Positions 47,779-58,805 of a DNA stretch of 64,000 bases are shown here, piece after piece. Where the stretch lies: positions 20,835,019 through 20,899,018 of the forward strand of contig NC_064539.1 in NCBI RefSeq assembly GCF_023856365.1, written 5' to 3'. A model generated the notes under the pieces. That model had not been told where the DNA came from, ran no database searches, and saw only the letters and a list, made by a program, of their open reading frames with translations. Source of the stretch: Brienomyrus brachyistius (taxonomy: Eukaryota > Chordata > Actinopteri > Osteoglossiformes > Mormyridae). How positions within the stretch are numbered: the first letter of the stretch is position 1; each line of letters opens with the position of its first letter. The translations under genes were made by a program, and so were the position numbers.

Positions 47779-49462
47779 ACATGCTTTTATAAATAATAAA
47801 TAAACTAATAATACCGCAAAATAATCATCGTAAAATAGAAGATACACTCTCAAAGAAATTATCAACAGGTAAATAAGTGCTCTTGGTCTTTACTGTTTCA
47901 CTCAATTTAACTCATTCTTGACTTGGACTCAAATCTCTATGGACTCAGTCTTGACTAGTCCTAGTCTTAGACTTGTTTTGGACTCAACAAAAGTGGTCTT
48001 GACTGCAGCTCCTGGGGACCGCAACAATGACAGGAAAATGGATATACAGTAGCTGCATTACCATACTTGGACATGGAAATGTAGTTTTTAAGTAGGTATG
48101 GTAAAAAAAATTGTATTAGACAATATTTAATAGCAGTGTTATTACCATTTATTAATGTCTGGAATTTATGATTGTTTTAATGATTTATTTTGTAGTTACT
48201 CGTTGCATTTTTGTTGCTATTTTTGTAATGTACCTACGTGTGTGAACTGCGTCCTTTTCTGTTTGTCATCTAGACGAAAGAACATCTTGTCTTTTTTCGA
48301 CCACTCTCTAATGACAGCGATTACACTATGCGCCAGGGAAACTGCATTGTGTTGTCATTGCAGGCACCTGCCGAATGAATGAAGGAGTTCAAAAAACTTC
48401 TGCCACAGCTGAGTTAATTGGCTTTAGGTTTGATCGACTTTACGGGTGTTTAGAGCACCCGTCTCATTCATGCATATTCATAAATTCATTGTTTATAGAG
48501 ATTACCTAGAATGTGGCCTTACTCAAAGAGGCTGAATGTTCCACATCATTCTCTACTGGGGCAATGATAGAGTGAGGGCTTGCCCTTAAAATCCGATTTC
48601 CTTACCCACCTTAAATCTATTTTTAGGGTATATTAGGGTAATTATCACTTCACTTAACCCCACGTCTACCCCCCTCCCCTACCCCGCCTTCTGAAATAAC
48701 TCTACCGTCGAGGATTACTGAGCTTTCCATCCCACAAATTATTTCTTCAGATGGGAGACAGCTTTCGGATGCCCTCCCTTCTGGCCTCTCGCTCTCCCCG
48801 ATCCTCGAATTTTCAATTTCAATTTGTTCTACGGACATGACAGGGCTGCCACAGCAGAAGTTCAAGTAAACAACCTTCGACAGCAGCAGCAATATTGGTG
48901 AGAATTAACACCGCTTGTTGAAAACAGACATCGCCCATGTTGCAGCAGGCAGGTAAAGGTCAAGGACGTAGGTTTGTAACCAGTATGCTGCTGACACAGT
49001 CCCCAGATTTCTGTCATTCTGTGTCCCCAGAAAGGCACTTGCCTGGGTGTTCAACCAAAACATCCAGCTGTATGATTCTTAGTTAAAAATCTCAGCAAAC
49101 GACCCAATCAGAATGAGAGAAATGAAGACAAAGTTGTTAATAACATTTACCTCCATGAAGTCTTTGCCTCTTGTACTCATTTGGCCTCTGCCACTGATAA
49201 AAAAAAAAAGCACATTGAGGTAAATATCAGCAGTGGAGCTCTTTTCACGTTGTAGTTATGCAAATCCAGATTAAAGTAAAAGTGATGTAATCGAAGTGAC
49301 TCGACACAGTTGGATCCATCTTGACGTAATTTCCTCGAGGGGTATAAAAACAGTCTTTCTAAGGTCAGAACTTACAATCATCACTGCCACCTTCAAAGTA
49401 GTGTAGTTCACAGAAATGTCTCCTGGTCTTTTGTTCTCATACATGCATATGAGTCAACCCAT

Positions 49463-50022
49463 GTCAGCAGCTGTACCACCTGTGGTTCCGACTAGGCAAT
49501 CCATCTTAGGCCAAGCATGTGTGGGCTGGAATGGGAGATCAACTAGGAAAGCTGGGTTGCTGCTGGAAGAGGTGTTGGTGTGACCAACAGGTTTGCCCAT
49601 CCTGTGGTCAGTGTGGATCCCAATGCCCCATTGCAATTACTGTCCTTCAGATGAGACGAAAACTGTGGTCCTTACTCTCTGAGGTCATAAAAGATCCCTG
49701 GGCATCTTTTGAAGGAGTAGAGGTAGTACCCTGGTGTCCTGGCTACAACTGCCCTCCTAATCATCCCCTATATTTAACTCTCACACCTGCCCTGGGGTCA
49801 AATTGACCCCAAAGGCACATGTCAGATGAACTTCTTATAATAACATAATTATCGTAGGAGCATGTAAGAGCTCATTGGTGAATTCTCTGACTGTGTGGCG
49901 AGCGTACTGCCGCAGAAAGGCTGCCCTCGCATTCATTCAGGCAGGTGCTACACAGTGGTGGTGTTTGAAGTGGCTCCCCATTGGCTCTGTAAAGCGCCAT
50001 ATGAATGTAATATTCATTCATG
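49463..50022 (+). mobile_element. 5S rRNA-headed SINE, second copy
   Basis: Diverged 5S head (ctgtaccacctgtggttcc ... ggctggaatgggagatcaac), gctgctggaagaggtgttgg, one copy of the 70-bp body segment (gtgaccaacaggtttgccca ... gtgtggatcccaatgcccca), aaaagatccctgggcatctt, ccctggtgtcctggctacaa, and the tail ggctccccattggctctgta, then aagcgccatatgaatg and ATTCATTC. Confidence 0.8.
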
Positions 50023-50537
50023 TACACAGTAGTCACCGCTTTATAAAGAGTCAAAGCAGGGTGAAATCTGAGAGCACAGCCAGACTTAGGCACAGGAGCT
50101 CAGTCTCTACCCATAGTTAACGACCCTTTGCATCCTGCCAGCAGTGAGCCTGACCTGTAGGACAGTGCTGTGACACCAAGCCCAGGTCTGCCCCCTGCTG
50201 GAACGGCCACTTCTAACATCTTACCCTGACGTGGCAGCCCACAAATTATAACCCCCCCCCTCCCCCCCCGGTGCAACTCCTCTCATTATTCTGTTATGAC
50301 TTTCTGAGATGTATCTTACTGGACGACCCACAAGCCCTGCTGTAAATAACATGGAAATTAAAAATAGTATATCGGTAACAATTTCCCGTCAGATGTGATA
50401 CCGGAGTGTTTCCCTCCTCTATCTGTCTGCTGGGATGAACAAACTAATTACTGTTGTTGTTTCTGCCAATTTTTGCCTCCTCATCAGTGTGGAGGGCAAG
50501 GTGAGGTGATTACTTGGTACCCTTAACACTCCGAGAT

Positions 50538-50547
<10 letters not shown>

Positions 50548-50568
<21 letters not shown>
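50548..50568 (+). repeat. Poly-G run, 21 bp, after a poly-T run
   Basis: Eleven Ts at 50537-50547 are followed by 21 Gs. Confidence 0.95.
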
Positions 50569-51079
50569 TGTATTTGTAATGAATGAACCATTGTTTTTGA
50601 AGTGTCACATTCCGCTGGCGCGACAAACAATTCTGGCAAGATGCGCCATCTGGTTTTAGAGAGGAGGATCAGCAGTATCTGAAACCAGACTGCTTACAAT
50701 GGGCTGTGGCACGGTACCAGGATCAGTTTTCTGTCAGGCGAGAGACCGGGGGTAAGTCGCTGCAGATATGTCCCAAAGCTCCTCCATGTACATTTATGTT
50801 TATGTTTGTTTCAGCTGAAATTGAAATATTTACAAAGGGCAAAGAGCGGTACGTATATTGCCGTCCCATTCCCTGCGTGCTGCCATCCTATCTGCCGTGC
50901 CGAGTCAGGAAAGCCACATCCATGCACCTGGGTGGGAGCGTCGGACTGCAGGGCCTTTTGTGGAGGAAAAGCCATCTCTAATCACATCCAAACTATCCCG
51001 TGCTTTCAGAATACACCGAAAGGCTGGGCTAGAGTAATTTAGTCTTCTGCGGGGTCCAACAGCAGGGTTCCCACTAGGG

Positions 51080-51264
51080 CAGGGATAGCAAACCTGATCC
51101 ATGGAAGGCCGGTCTGGGTTTTTGGGATGACCTCTGAATTAGCCAATCACAGCGGGGGTCCAGGACAGGAGCTGGGAACCACTGCTTCATTATTGGCTGA
51201 TTGGGAGGTGATCCCAAAAACCCGCACCCACAGCAGCCCCCATGGATCAGGTTCGCCACCCCTG
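51080..51264. mobile_element. hAT-type MITE with perfect 8-bp target duplication
   Basis: Left end cagggatagcaaacctgatc, followed by catgg. The right end reversed reads caggggtggcgaacctgatc, then catgg (three mismatches in 25). cactaggg flanks both sides exactly (51072-51079 and 51265-51272). Non-coding, 185 bp. Confidence 0.92.
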
Positions 51265-51475
51265 CACTAGGGAAAAGGTACATAAACTCGGGTCTGTAAC
51301 CATCACCTGCTATGGACACTAGGATTACCTACTGCTAACTCCTGGCTGCTGTTACTGTATCTTCATGCTTTTGCTTCTTGCTGCCAGTTTTCGCTGGTTT
51401 CACAGGGAAGCTTCACAAAGCAAAATGCTGATGGCAGACCAAGGCTGATTGTGTATGCTTTTTTCCAGCTGGGGT

Positions 51476-51492
51476 GGGGGGGGGGGGGGGGG
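51476..51492 (+). repeat. Poly-G run, 17 bp
   Basis: Uninterrupted G homopolymer. Confidence 0.95.
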
Positions 51493-52902
51493 AGGAGGGA
51501 GAGCGCAGCCACATGGTATGAGGGAATTTCAGGATTAGCCTCGGTTCTTGCAAGTCCTTTTTGTTCCTTCCTGAACCTTTACCTGCTGGCCAAGCAATGC
51601 GGTGATTTAGTCCTGGACCTGACAGCATCTGTCCCTGGAAGCACACTGCATGCTGGGGTGAATGCAAAGCAAAAGGGTTTAAGGAATCTGGAGCTGTTAC
51701 AGGAGGCAGGTGAGGAGCAAAAGTGGCTCCCATACTGCTGACTGGAGGACGAGCTGGGCAGCATTGAGATGCTGGTCACATTTCACCCAATACATTAGCT
51801 ACACATGCAAAACTTCAAGCGGAACTAATATTGGGCAAACAGAGCATCTAATCCACCAGAGTTGGGGGCCAGCGCACAGGGCTCCGGAGGGCCAAGGCAT
51901 GCGGCTGGTGACAGGCGTGGCTCCTGTAAATCGGATAAGCAGCCGTGTGACTGATTCTCTGGTCGCCGTGGTGAAGGGCCATGAGAGGAGGCAGATTAAT
52001 TACCTGAGTGAATGTCACAGGAAGGTCACACGGACCCTGGGGAGGTTTAAGCATGGCATCCTGGCCTGTAAATTAGCTGTCCGCAGGAAGAGGCATTCTC
52101 AGCCGAGTGAGGTGACCCTCTCACCTGGAGGGGAGCCAATAGGCTCCATGTTTCACTTGAGCAGTGGATTGGGAAGATAGACTGTACTGAAGACAAAGGA
52201 GATCACACTGATCAGGCTGATCATGTGACCACATGCAGAAACTGGTCATTTCCACGCCAGCGCACCCAGCCCCTCTGCATGTCAAAGTTGTGACTCTCTA
52301 GCATAAATGGGCTAGATTACATCCATGTTAAAGATGCCTCCCTGTTCTACTCATAACTACTCATATTTAATTGGGTTTATTGTTGAGCTAAACCAACCAC
52401 TCATAGGCTTCAGGTCTTCATTGATTGTCAGGATTGTCAGTTCTGCAGCACTGTAACCTTCTCACCTGGGGAAGAAAGTTCAACAGATACTTTGGCTTAG
52501 AACTGCTCGGAGCAGAATAATCTGGAAAAGCAGCAAACGCTTCAGTTTTAAATCCAAATCCTGCCTGAGTTTCACGAATCCCTTCCTGAACATTTGCCAC
52601 AGTCTAAATTTTCTTTTTGAATACATTTAAAACCAAACGGGTACCATTAAAAGTAATAATATGATCAGAAATAACATTGAAGATAAATATGTACATTTTG
52701 CTTGCAATACTCTTTTAAAAGCGCTGCTGATTTACAGGTTTCCTCCTGTGTATGTGTGGTTACAGACATATAGGCACTGTGCCCATAGAAACTGAGTGTA
52801 GATCAGTTAGCACAATTATGCTGTAATGTTGGGATTAGGGAAGGGGTAAGCTGATCTGATAATCAGGGCACAAAGTGACTGGAGCATTTTTGAATGCACA
52901 AT

Positions 52903-52921
52903 GGGGGGGGGGGGGGGGGGG
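52903..52921 (+). repeat. Poly-G run, 19 bp
   Basis: Uninterrupted G homopolymer. Confidence 0.95.
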
Positions 52922-53169
52922 TCCCAAACAGTGACAGGGAAACACACTGTGACTTACACTAGGCAACTGTTCAGTCACACAGGCAGGGAAATTTCTTTTC
53001 ATTGATCCAAACAAGGCAGAGATGTCTGGGAGGCTAGACTGAGACCCAATCTGGGCAGAACCATGTTACCTGGGGCACAGTGAGGGCATGGATACCCTGG
53101 CAGACTCATGGGACCCATCATCTTCCAGGTGCCCTTGGATACATAAACATCTAGGTAGCCATTTATTTA

Positions 53170-53437
53170 GAGCAGTCATCTTAGTGCATTATAGGTACCC
53201 TCATAATGCATTATAATGGTTTATATAAGCCATTATAATACAATATGAAGGTATTTATAGTGCCTTATAGATGACAGCTTCATAGAGCGGTCATAATGCA
53301 TAATTAACATGGAACATATGTGTTATGACTTTTTATAAATAGTTATAGCCAAGATTATAATTTATGAATGCATTATAATGCATTATGAAGGCATCTATAG
53401 TGTATTATACGTGAGTGCTTTAAGTAAAGTGTTACCA
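53170..53437. mobile_element. AACACTTTACTT family, copy 3
   Basis: Body motifs cctcataatgcattataatg, cagcttcatagagcggtcat and atgactttttataaatag, ending in the right terminus gctttaagtaaagtgttacc, the inverted counterpart of the left ends of copies 1 and 2. Confidence 0.72.
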
Positions 53438-54009
53438 AATTCTAATATTAAATAATGTAATTCGGTGGGGGAGGTGAGTTTTTGTCAGGGGGGGGCAAAA
53501 TTTCTAGCTCTGTCCTTGCATGTGACAAAGGGATGGAAGAATGGAATAAGGACTTTATTTGGAAATGGAGAACGGCCGGATGGAACTTTTCAGCGTCAGC
53601 AGTCAACTGTTAAACATACAAGAAAACAAAACAGGCATGAGACGGTCCACTGGGCATGTGGGATCACAGTCTGGGGTCCAGAAAGGGCTATAGCCCTGCT
53701 TGTTTGTGAGAAGGGGGCAGACGAAGAGCAGTGTTACGGAGATAAAATAATCCCTGGTCGTGCACAAAATTCTCAAAAGGAGTTTCACACAGAAGAGCTG
53801 AAGGCTAGGGACTGTGGGCCCTCGCTATGCTGACAGTTTGGGTGGTAGAGTGAGGCATGGGGGGGGCATTAGCATTAGCTAATTAGCCATCATCTGAAAT
53901 GACAGCATAACTAGAACAAAAAAAAATAATCATTATATGAGCATCTGAAAAGGGCATCGACTGTCCAAAGCTCCCTCACATTGTTATGCCACTGAGGCTC
54001 ATTATAGCC

Positions 54010-54022
54010 GGGGGGGGGGGGG
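54010..54022 (+). repeat. Poly-G run, 13 bp
   Basis: Uninterrupted G homopolymer. Confidence 0.9.
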
Positions 54023-55937
54023 CTTTGATCACTATGCCTTTGACAAGCGTGCCTCCATCCCCACGCTGAAGAGGGCCCACGTGTCACCCTTCTGCTGGAT
54101 ATGACTGCATGTCTCCCTTTGACAAATGGCGAAAGTTTAGGAGTCTTTCTGCCAATCCCACCTGCACCTGCTTACAGACGGCAGAGTGCAAGAAAGCATC
54201 TTTAAATGGCCACATGAGGTTGGGGAGGGTCAAACAGGCCCCTGCTATGCCTCACCTTCTTCACCTTTGTGGTGTCTGAAGGTTTCTATTACGCCCCTCG
54301 GTGGCCGGCTTAACAAGGCTAGGAGATCACACTCCAGACCGACCGCTTGGCCCCCTCATCCTCAAGTGTTTGAAGCAGGTTTGGAAACCTCTCCCTCAAC
54401 TTTCGATTTTCAGGGCGAAAGGGAGCAATTTAAAAACTCTGGAAGCGCTGTGGCTGTCCTTCGATTGTTATCCACCAGCGGGAGAGCTGCAGTAAACAAC
54501 ACAAAAAAAAAAAGTAGCTGCATTTACTGTTGAAAATTTAGTCATTTTTCAGTGCTATACAAAATGGCACACTGACGAAATTCCTTCGTGTTTTCGGTTG
54601 GAAACGCTAAGGGTAAAAGAGAAAAACAAACCTTCCTTCTGTAAACTCTTCATAAAGAAAACTGATGGTATGTAGCCCAGTTTTTTTCCCTGCCACTTCC
54701 CACGGCTCAGCTTTCAGGGTGCAGCATTAACTGGTGAAAAACCATGCCGTTCACCAGCCATGTCAAGCTTATAGGCTTTCTTTTCCACTGTGCAGCCCCA
54801 GTCATTTATTAGTTTAGCCAGGAGAAGCCCCATAGCACTCTCACCACACCCCCCCCACCTACCCATAATGCCAAGCAACAGAGATAACCAGGAACGGACA
54901 ACAAAAAAAAATAGGGCATCAATAAAGAGGTGACCTTTTCCTTCCGCTATGGTTCCTTCCACAGACAGCCTGCAGGGTGTAATGAGATTTAACCCGGGAC
55001 CCAAAATAGCAACCGATTTGCGGTGTGAACAACATGCAGAAGGGTTATGGGGGGACAACACAAAAAAGAGGAAAACAGGAACATAGCATTATGGGCTGGG
55101 TGAGCCATGTGTCCTTTATTTTTGGAGTGGTGGCACCTTGTCACCTGCTCCCACACCAGTTCGGGATTCCAGGTCACTTTGGAGCAACTATGCGCATGTT
55201 TAGAGCCTGGCTGGGTGAGAGCCGTGCTCTGGATGCAGGAAGACAGCGGAGGCGGGACCCGGCGCCGCGCCGCGCAGAGAACTGCCAGTGGACAGACCTC
55301 ACACAGCCTTTCCATTTACTACCCAGCAGTGAGTCGGGGGTGCTGGGGAGGGAGCTGCCCACCGCAAAACCCAGTCCCACAGAATGGAGGTCTGAAGAGC
55401 GTGCAGCCCAGGGGCAGACGAAACACCAGGCAAGCGCCAACCTCCAATCCAAGCACGTCACACACGTATTTAATAACCAAAATTATTACAACAGGTAGAC
55501 ATACTCGTCAGGTACCCGCCACAATTGAGCAATTCAACAAATTAACATTAAATTGAAAACAATTAAAGATATAGAAAAACATAGTATGATTGCTTTGCCT
55601 AAACATAGTATTATTGCAATAGGACCTACATACACATACAAAAAAACTCATACATTTAAAATTCAATGTATACCATAAAAATACAACTTAAAACGTCAGT
55701 TTTGCTGTTTAAGGATTTTTTTTTTGCAGGTAACATGAGCTTTTGTGTAGAATGACAGTCTACACTGGTTAATTATGTGAACACAGCATGTATTAGTATG
55801 TTGGCTTTAGAGAAAACATACACAGCTTCACTAATGAGAAAAAGGCAATAAGTGTCTCTGAATTATGAAAAGCACCTGATTAAAAATAATCCATCAAATA
55901 CAGTAGCAATATTTCAACTCCGATCCTGTCTTATTTG

Positions 55938-55948
55938 TATATATAAAT

Positions 55949-56005
<57 letters not shown>
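55938..56005. repeat. Microsatellite (TA)n, interrupted
   Basis: TA run with aaata interruptions, about 68 bp. Confidence 0.95.
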
Positions 56006-56009
<4 letters not shown>

Positions 56010-57521
56010 TTTGTTCTGAATTCTGCATCAGACCTGTGTACAGACATGAAAGCCTCAAAGCCAATTGGATAACCAGAATGTTTTCCCTGATTGGACCACT
56101 GAGACAATTAGCTCTGATTGCAATAGAAGCATTGCACAAACAATCAGGGTAAGAGGCCCTGACTGGATATCTAAGGAACCTACTGCTGACTGCATAACCT
56201 GGACAGTGTTTCACGAAGCAGGATTTTTCAGTTAGCTAGAAGTCATGACTGTCCAATAGGAATGCTTCTTATCTAAACTCTTTTTGGATAATCATGTTGT
56301 TTCACTTAACCCAGTTTAACTGCGAAAACCTGCTCTGTAGAACACCCCCCCCCCAACCCAGGAAAGAGAACTGAATAAATAATCAGGAGATGTGGCAATG
56401 TCTGGAGCACCAATGCCAGGCAGCTCAGATTAGGTAGCTACTGTATGTGGGTGCAGGATTGAGCAGGTTACGAGAGCTGATGGCAACATCAGCAGCCCCT
56501 CCCTCACATGTTAGCATACCACTATGGTAATTCCACCCCTGCGGAGCCCCAGACCTCGATCCAACTCAAGTGAGACCTGAGCTGTGGGACTCCATGCATG
56601 ATGCTGGGTCACAAAGGATTTGAATGACTAAATCCTGGTAAGGATAATTGCTATAGTAAACATCCAGCTGTATAATTGGTAAAGTTTTCTCTTTTCCAGA
56701 AGCTCTCCCTGGTGGTAAAACAACAGCTTAGAGCAGAGATGAGTTCGGCTCAGCCCCGCTGTTTATCCATCTGTAACACTTCCTGGGATCCGCATTGCTT
56801 AGGAAAAGCACCAGCCCGCTTTCCCCTTATTGGCTTCCACCTCGTTCTTTCTCCAAGACACTCCAGCGTTACTGATTCTCTTCCTGTTTCGACTTCAGCC
56901 GTCTGGAGAGTGACGCCTCCCATTCTGGAGACCACTGCCAAGATTTACTTAGTATCTGTCGTATCAGATATGCTGTCCAATTGCACTTTCTGGTAATGAA
57001 TGTGACGTCCAAGATGAACAAATTGCTTTTGGAAGTGTTAAAATATATATAAACATTGAGGCAACAAAGACACACCAAACCAAAATGGAACATTATGCTG
57101 GCGCACTGAATAGCCAAAAGTTCACAATACGCACCATAGCCCTGTCCCAAAACCCAGATCAAGTGAAAGAAAGAGTAATCTGCTGACTGTACTAGAATCT
57201 GCAATAACTGCAACAACTGCAACTTGAGTAGGCAAGTACGCCTGGAAACTGTCCCAGTCTACAGAGTAGGGAAACGGTCAAAACTGCTTTGAACCCAGAT
57301 ACCTGCATTAGGCTCAAAAGGGGTTAGTCAGAAGGGGTTCGTCAAAAGGATCTGAGTCATAAAGCACCAGCGGAAGACATTTATTCCATTTGTGGGTAGA
57401 ACCAGAATCCCAGAACTAGAATCTGGAACATGGAATTTGACCTCCTAAGCTGGTGAGACATAAAGACCTATATGAGGATCTTTCTAAATGTTATATCAGA
57501 TAAAGAAACTGGGCTAGGAGG

Positions 57522-57838
57522 GACCTGGGATCCCTGGTTCTTCCAGCTGTGAGGGACCTATGGTCTGTGGTTCTTCCACCTCTGTGGGACCCTGGGTCCG
57601 TGGTTCTTCCAGCTGTGAGGGACCCAAAGTCCATGGTTCTTCCAGCTGTGAGGAACCTAGTGTCTGTGGTTATCCCAGTTATGAGTGACCCGAGGTCCAT
57701 GGTTTTTCCAGCTATGAGGAACCTAGGGTCCTTGGTTCTTCCAGCTATGATGAACTTGGGATCTGTGGTTCTTCCAGCTATGAGGGACCTGGGGTCTGTG
57801 GTTCTTCCTTCCGTGAGGGACATTGGGCTTGTGATCCT
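57522..57838. repeat. Minisatellite, 33-bp unit, about 9 copies
   Basis: Unit ggttcttccagctgtgaggg followed by acccaaagtccat, with many substitutions. The 33-bp length keeps open frames on both strands with an 11-residue period; treated as non-coding. Confidence 0.93.
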
Positions 57839-57967
57839 GCAGTTTGCAGAATGTGTGATTTTCTAGCCTGGAAAATGGCAGGATCAGCAAGGAGAAAACC
57901 ATGGGGCAAACCATGTGTCAAAGACTAAAACATTTGTATACTGTCCTATAATATATTACAGTTCATG

Positions 57968-58275
57968 TGGACCCATCCATCCATTTTCTGTACCCTCTTG
58001 TCCTTTGCAATGGGTCTAGAGCTTACCCTGGAAGCTGTAAGCACAAAGCAGGGAACAACCCAGGATGGGACACCAACACCAACCCATTACATGTCACACT
58101 CACCATTCACACCTATAGATAATTTGGTAACGCCTTACCAAACCATGTTTTTGGACTGTTTTTGGAAGCCCCACGATTACACGGGGAGAGCATGCAAACT
58201 CAACACACATGAAGCCAGGGTTGAGACTCGAATCCCAGTCACAGAGTTGTGAGGCAATAGTGCTAACTACTGCAA
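57968..58275 (-). mobile_element. (TGGA)-type SINE, nearly full length
   Basis: Minus strand: tttgcagtagttagcactat (A-box region), gggattcgagtctcaaccct (B-box region), gtttgcatgctctccccgtg, then a diverged body and TGGATGGG at the end. Confidence 0.82.
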
Positions 58276-58367
58276 AATTAAATCATAAAAAGTACTGCTT
58301 GGGTAATACATATTCTAACTGTTTGAAATATTACACATCTTCATTAAGTGCAGTGTCAGGTTAATAT

Positions 58368-58370
<3 letters not shown>

Positions 58371-58413
<43 letters not shown>
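58371..58413. repeat. Microsatellite (CT)n, 43 bp
   Basis: Pure dinucleotide run followed by cagacacacac. Confidence 0.97.
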
Positions 58414-58415
<2 letters not shown>

Positions 58416-58554
58416 ACACACACAAACACAAGCCTTCCTCAAAACAAAGCACAAGCATCAATGCCTAACAGCCCAAACGGCGCATTTTGTCCTGTAAACA
58501 CTGGTGTTTACTAGTGTTTTGTTTTTTTCTTCTGCCTCACTAATCAACTTAAGC

Positions 58555-58805
58555 CCTGATACGCCGTTCCAGCCTGATTGTCCACAGCATGTGGCTTGAA
58601 CCCGCCCCGGTCGGTACGCCGAACGCCAGACACAATGGAGAGAGCTGAGCTGGAGCGGAGCAGGGGATGAAGAACAGCAGTGTGAGTCAGACGGAGGGGG
58701 TACGGCGCCGCCGGCCGCCTATTCAATCGCGAGCGGCGACAGGTGCTGCCTGGCGATAAGCTCCACCGCTATGGCGCCTCATTAATCTACCGCCGTGCCG
58801 CAACT
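58555..58805. promoter_or_regulatory. CpG-dense patch, possible regulatory element
   Basis: About 25 CpG dinucleotides in 250 bp by hand count, including tacggcgccgccggccgcc and caatcgcgagcggcgac, in a flank that is otherwise CpG-poor. It also contains gcctcattaatctaccgcc, and a long CT-rich tract follows. No gene start could be tied to it. It may be an unmethylated enhancer, or a promoter of a transcript I cannot see. Confidence 0.35.

Larger units (their letters stand above)
42311..57521. other. Intergenic flank, fourth part
   Basis: No recognised exon. It contains two hAT-type MITEs (46599, 51080), a possible large TIR element (45740-47109), a SINE of each major class (47411, 49463), the third AACACTTTACTT copy and four long G runs. 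Open frames at 43609-43959, 45174-45575 and 55025-55556 (116-157 codons) match nothing I know, overlap frames on the other strand, and lack convincing splice sites. Confidence 0.55.

Noticed and set aside
55025..55556. Two overlapping plus frames of 149 and 157 codons
   Set aside because: Different frames over the same DNA, plus a minus-strand frame; no familiar domain and no splice pattern.
57491..57866. Two opposite open frames of about 105-110 codons
   Set aside because: Both come from the 33-bp minisatellite; being open on both strands is a repeat effect.
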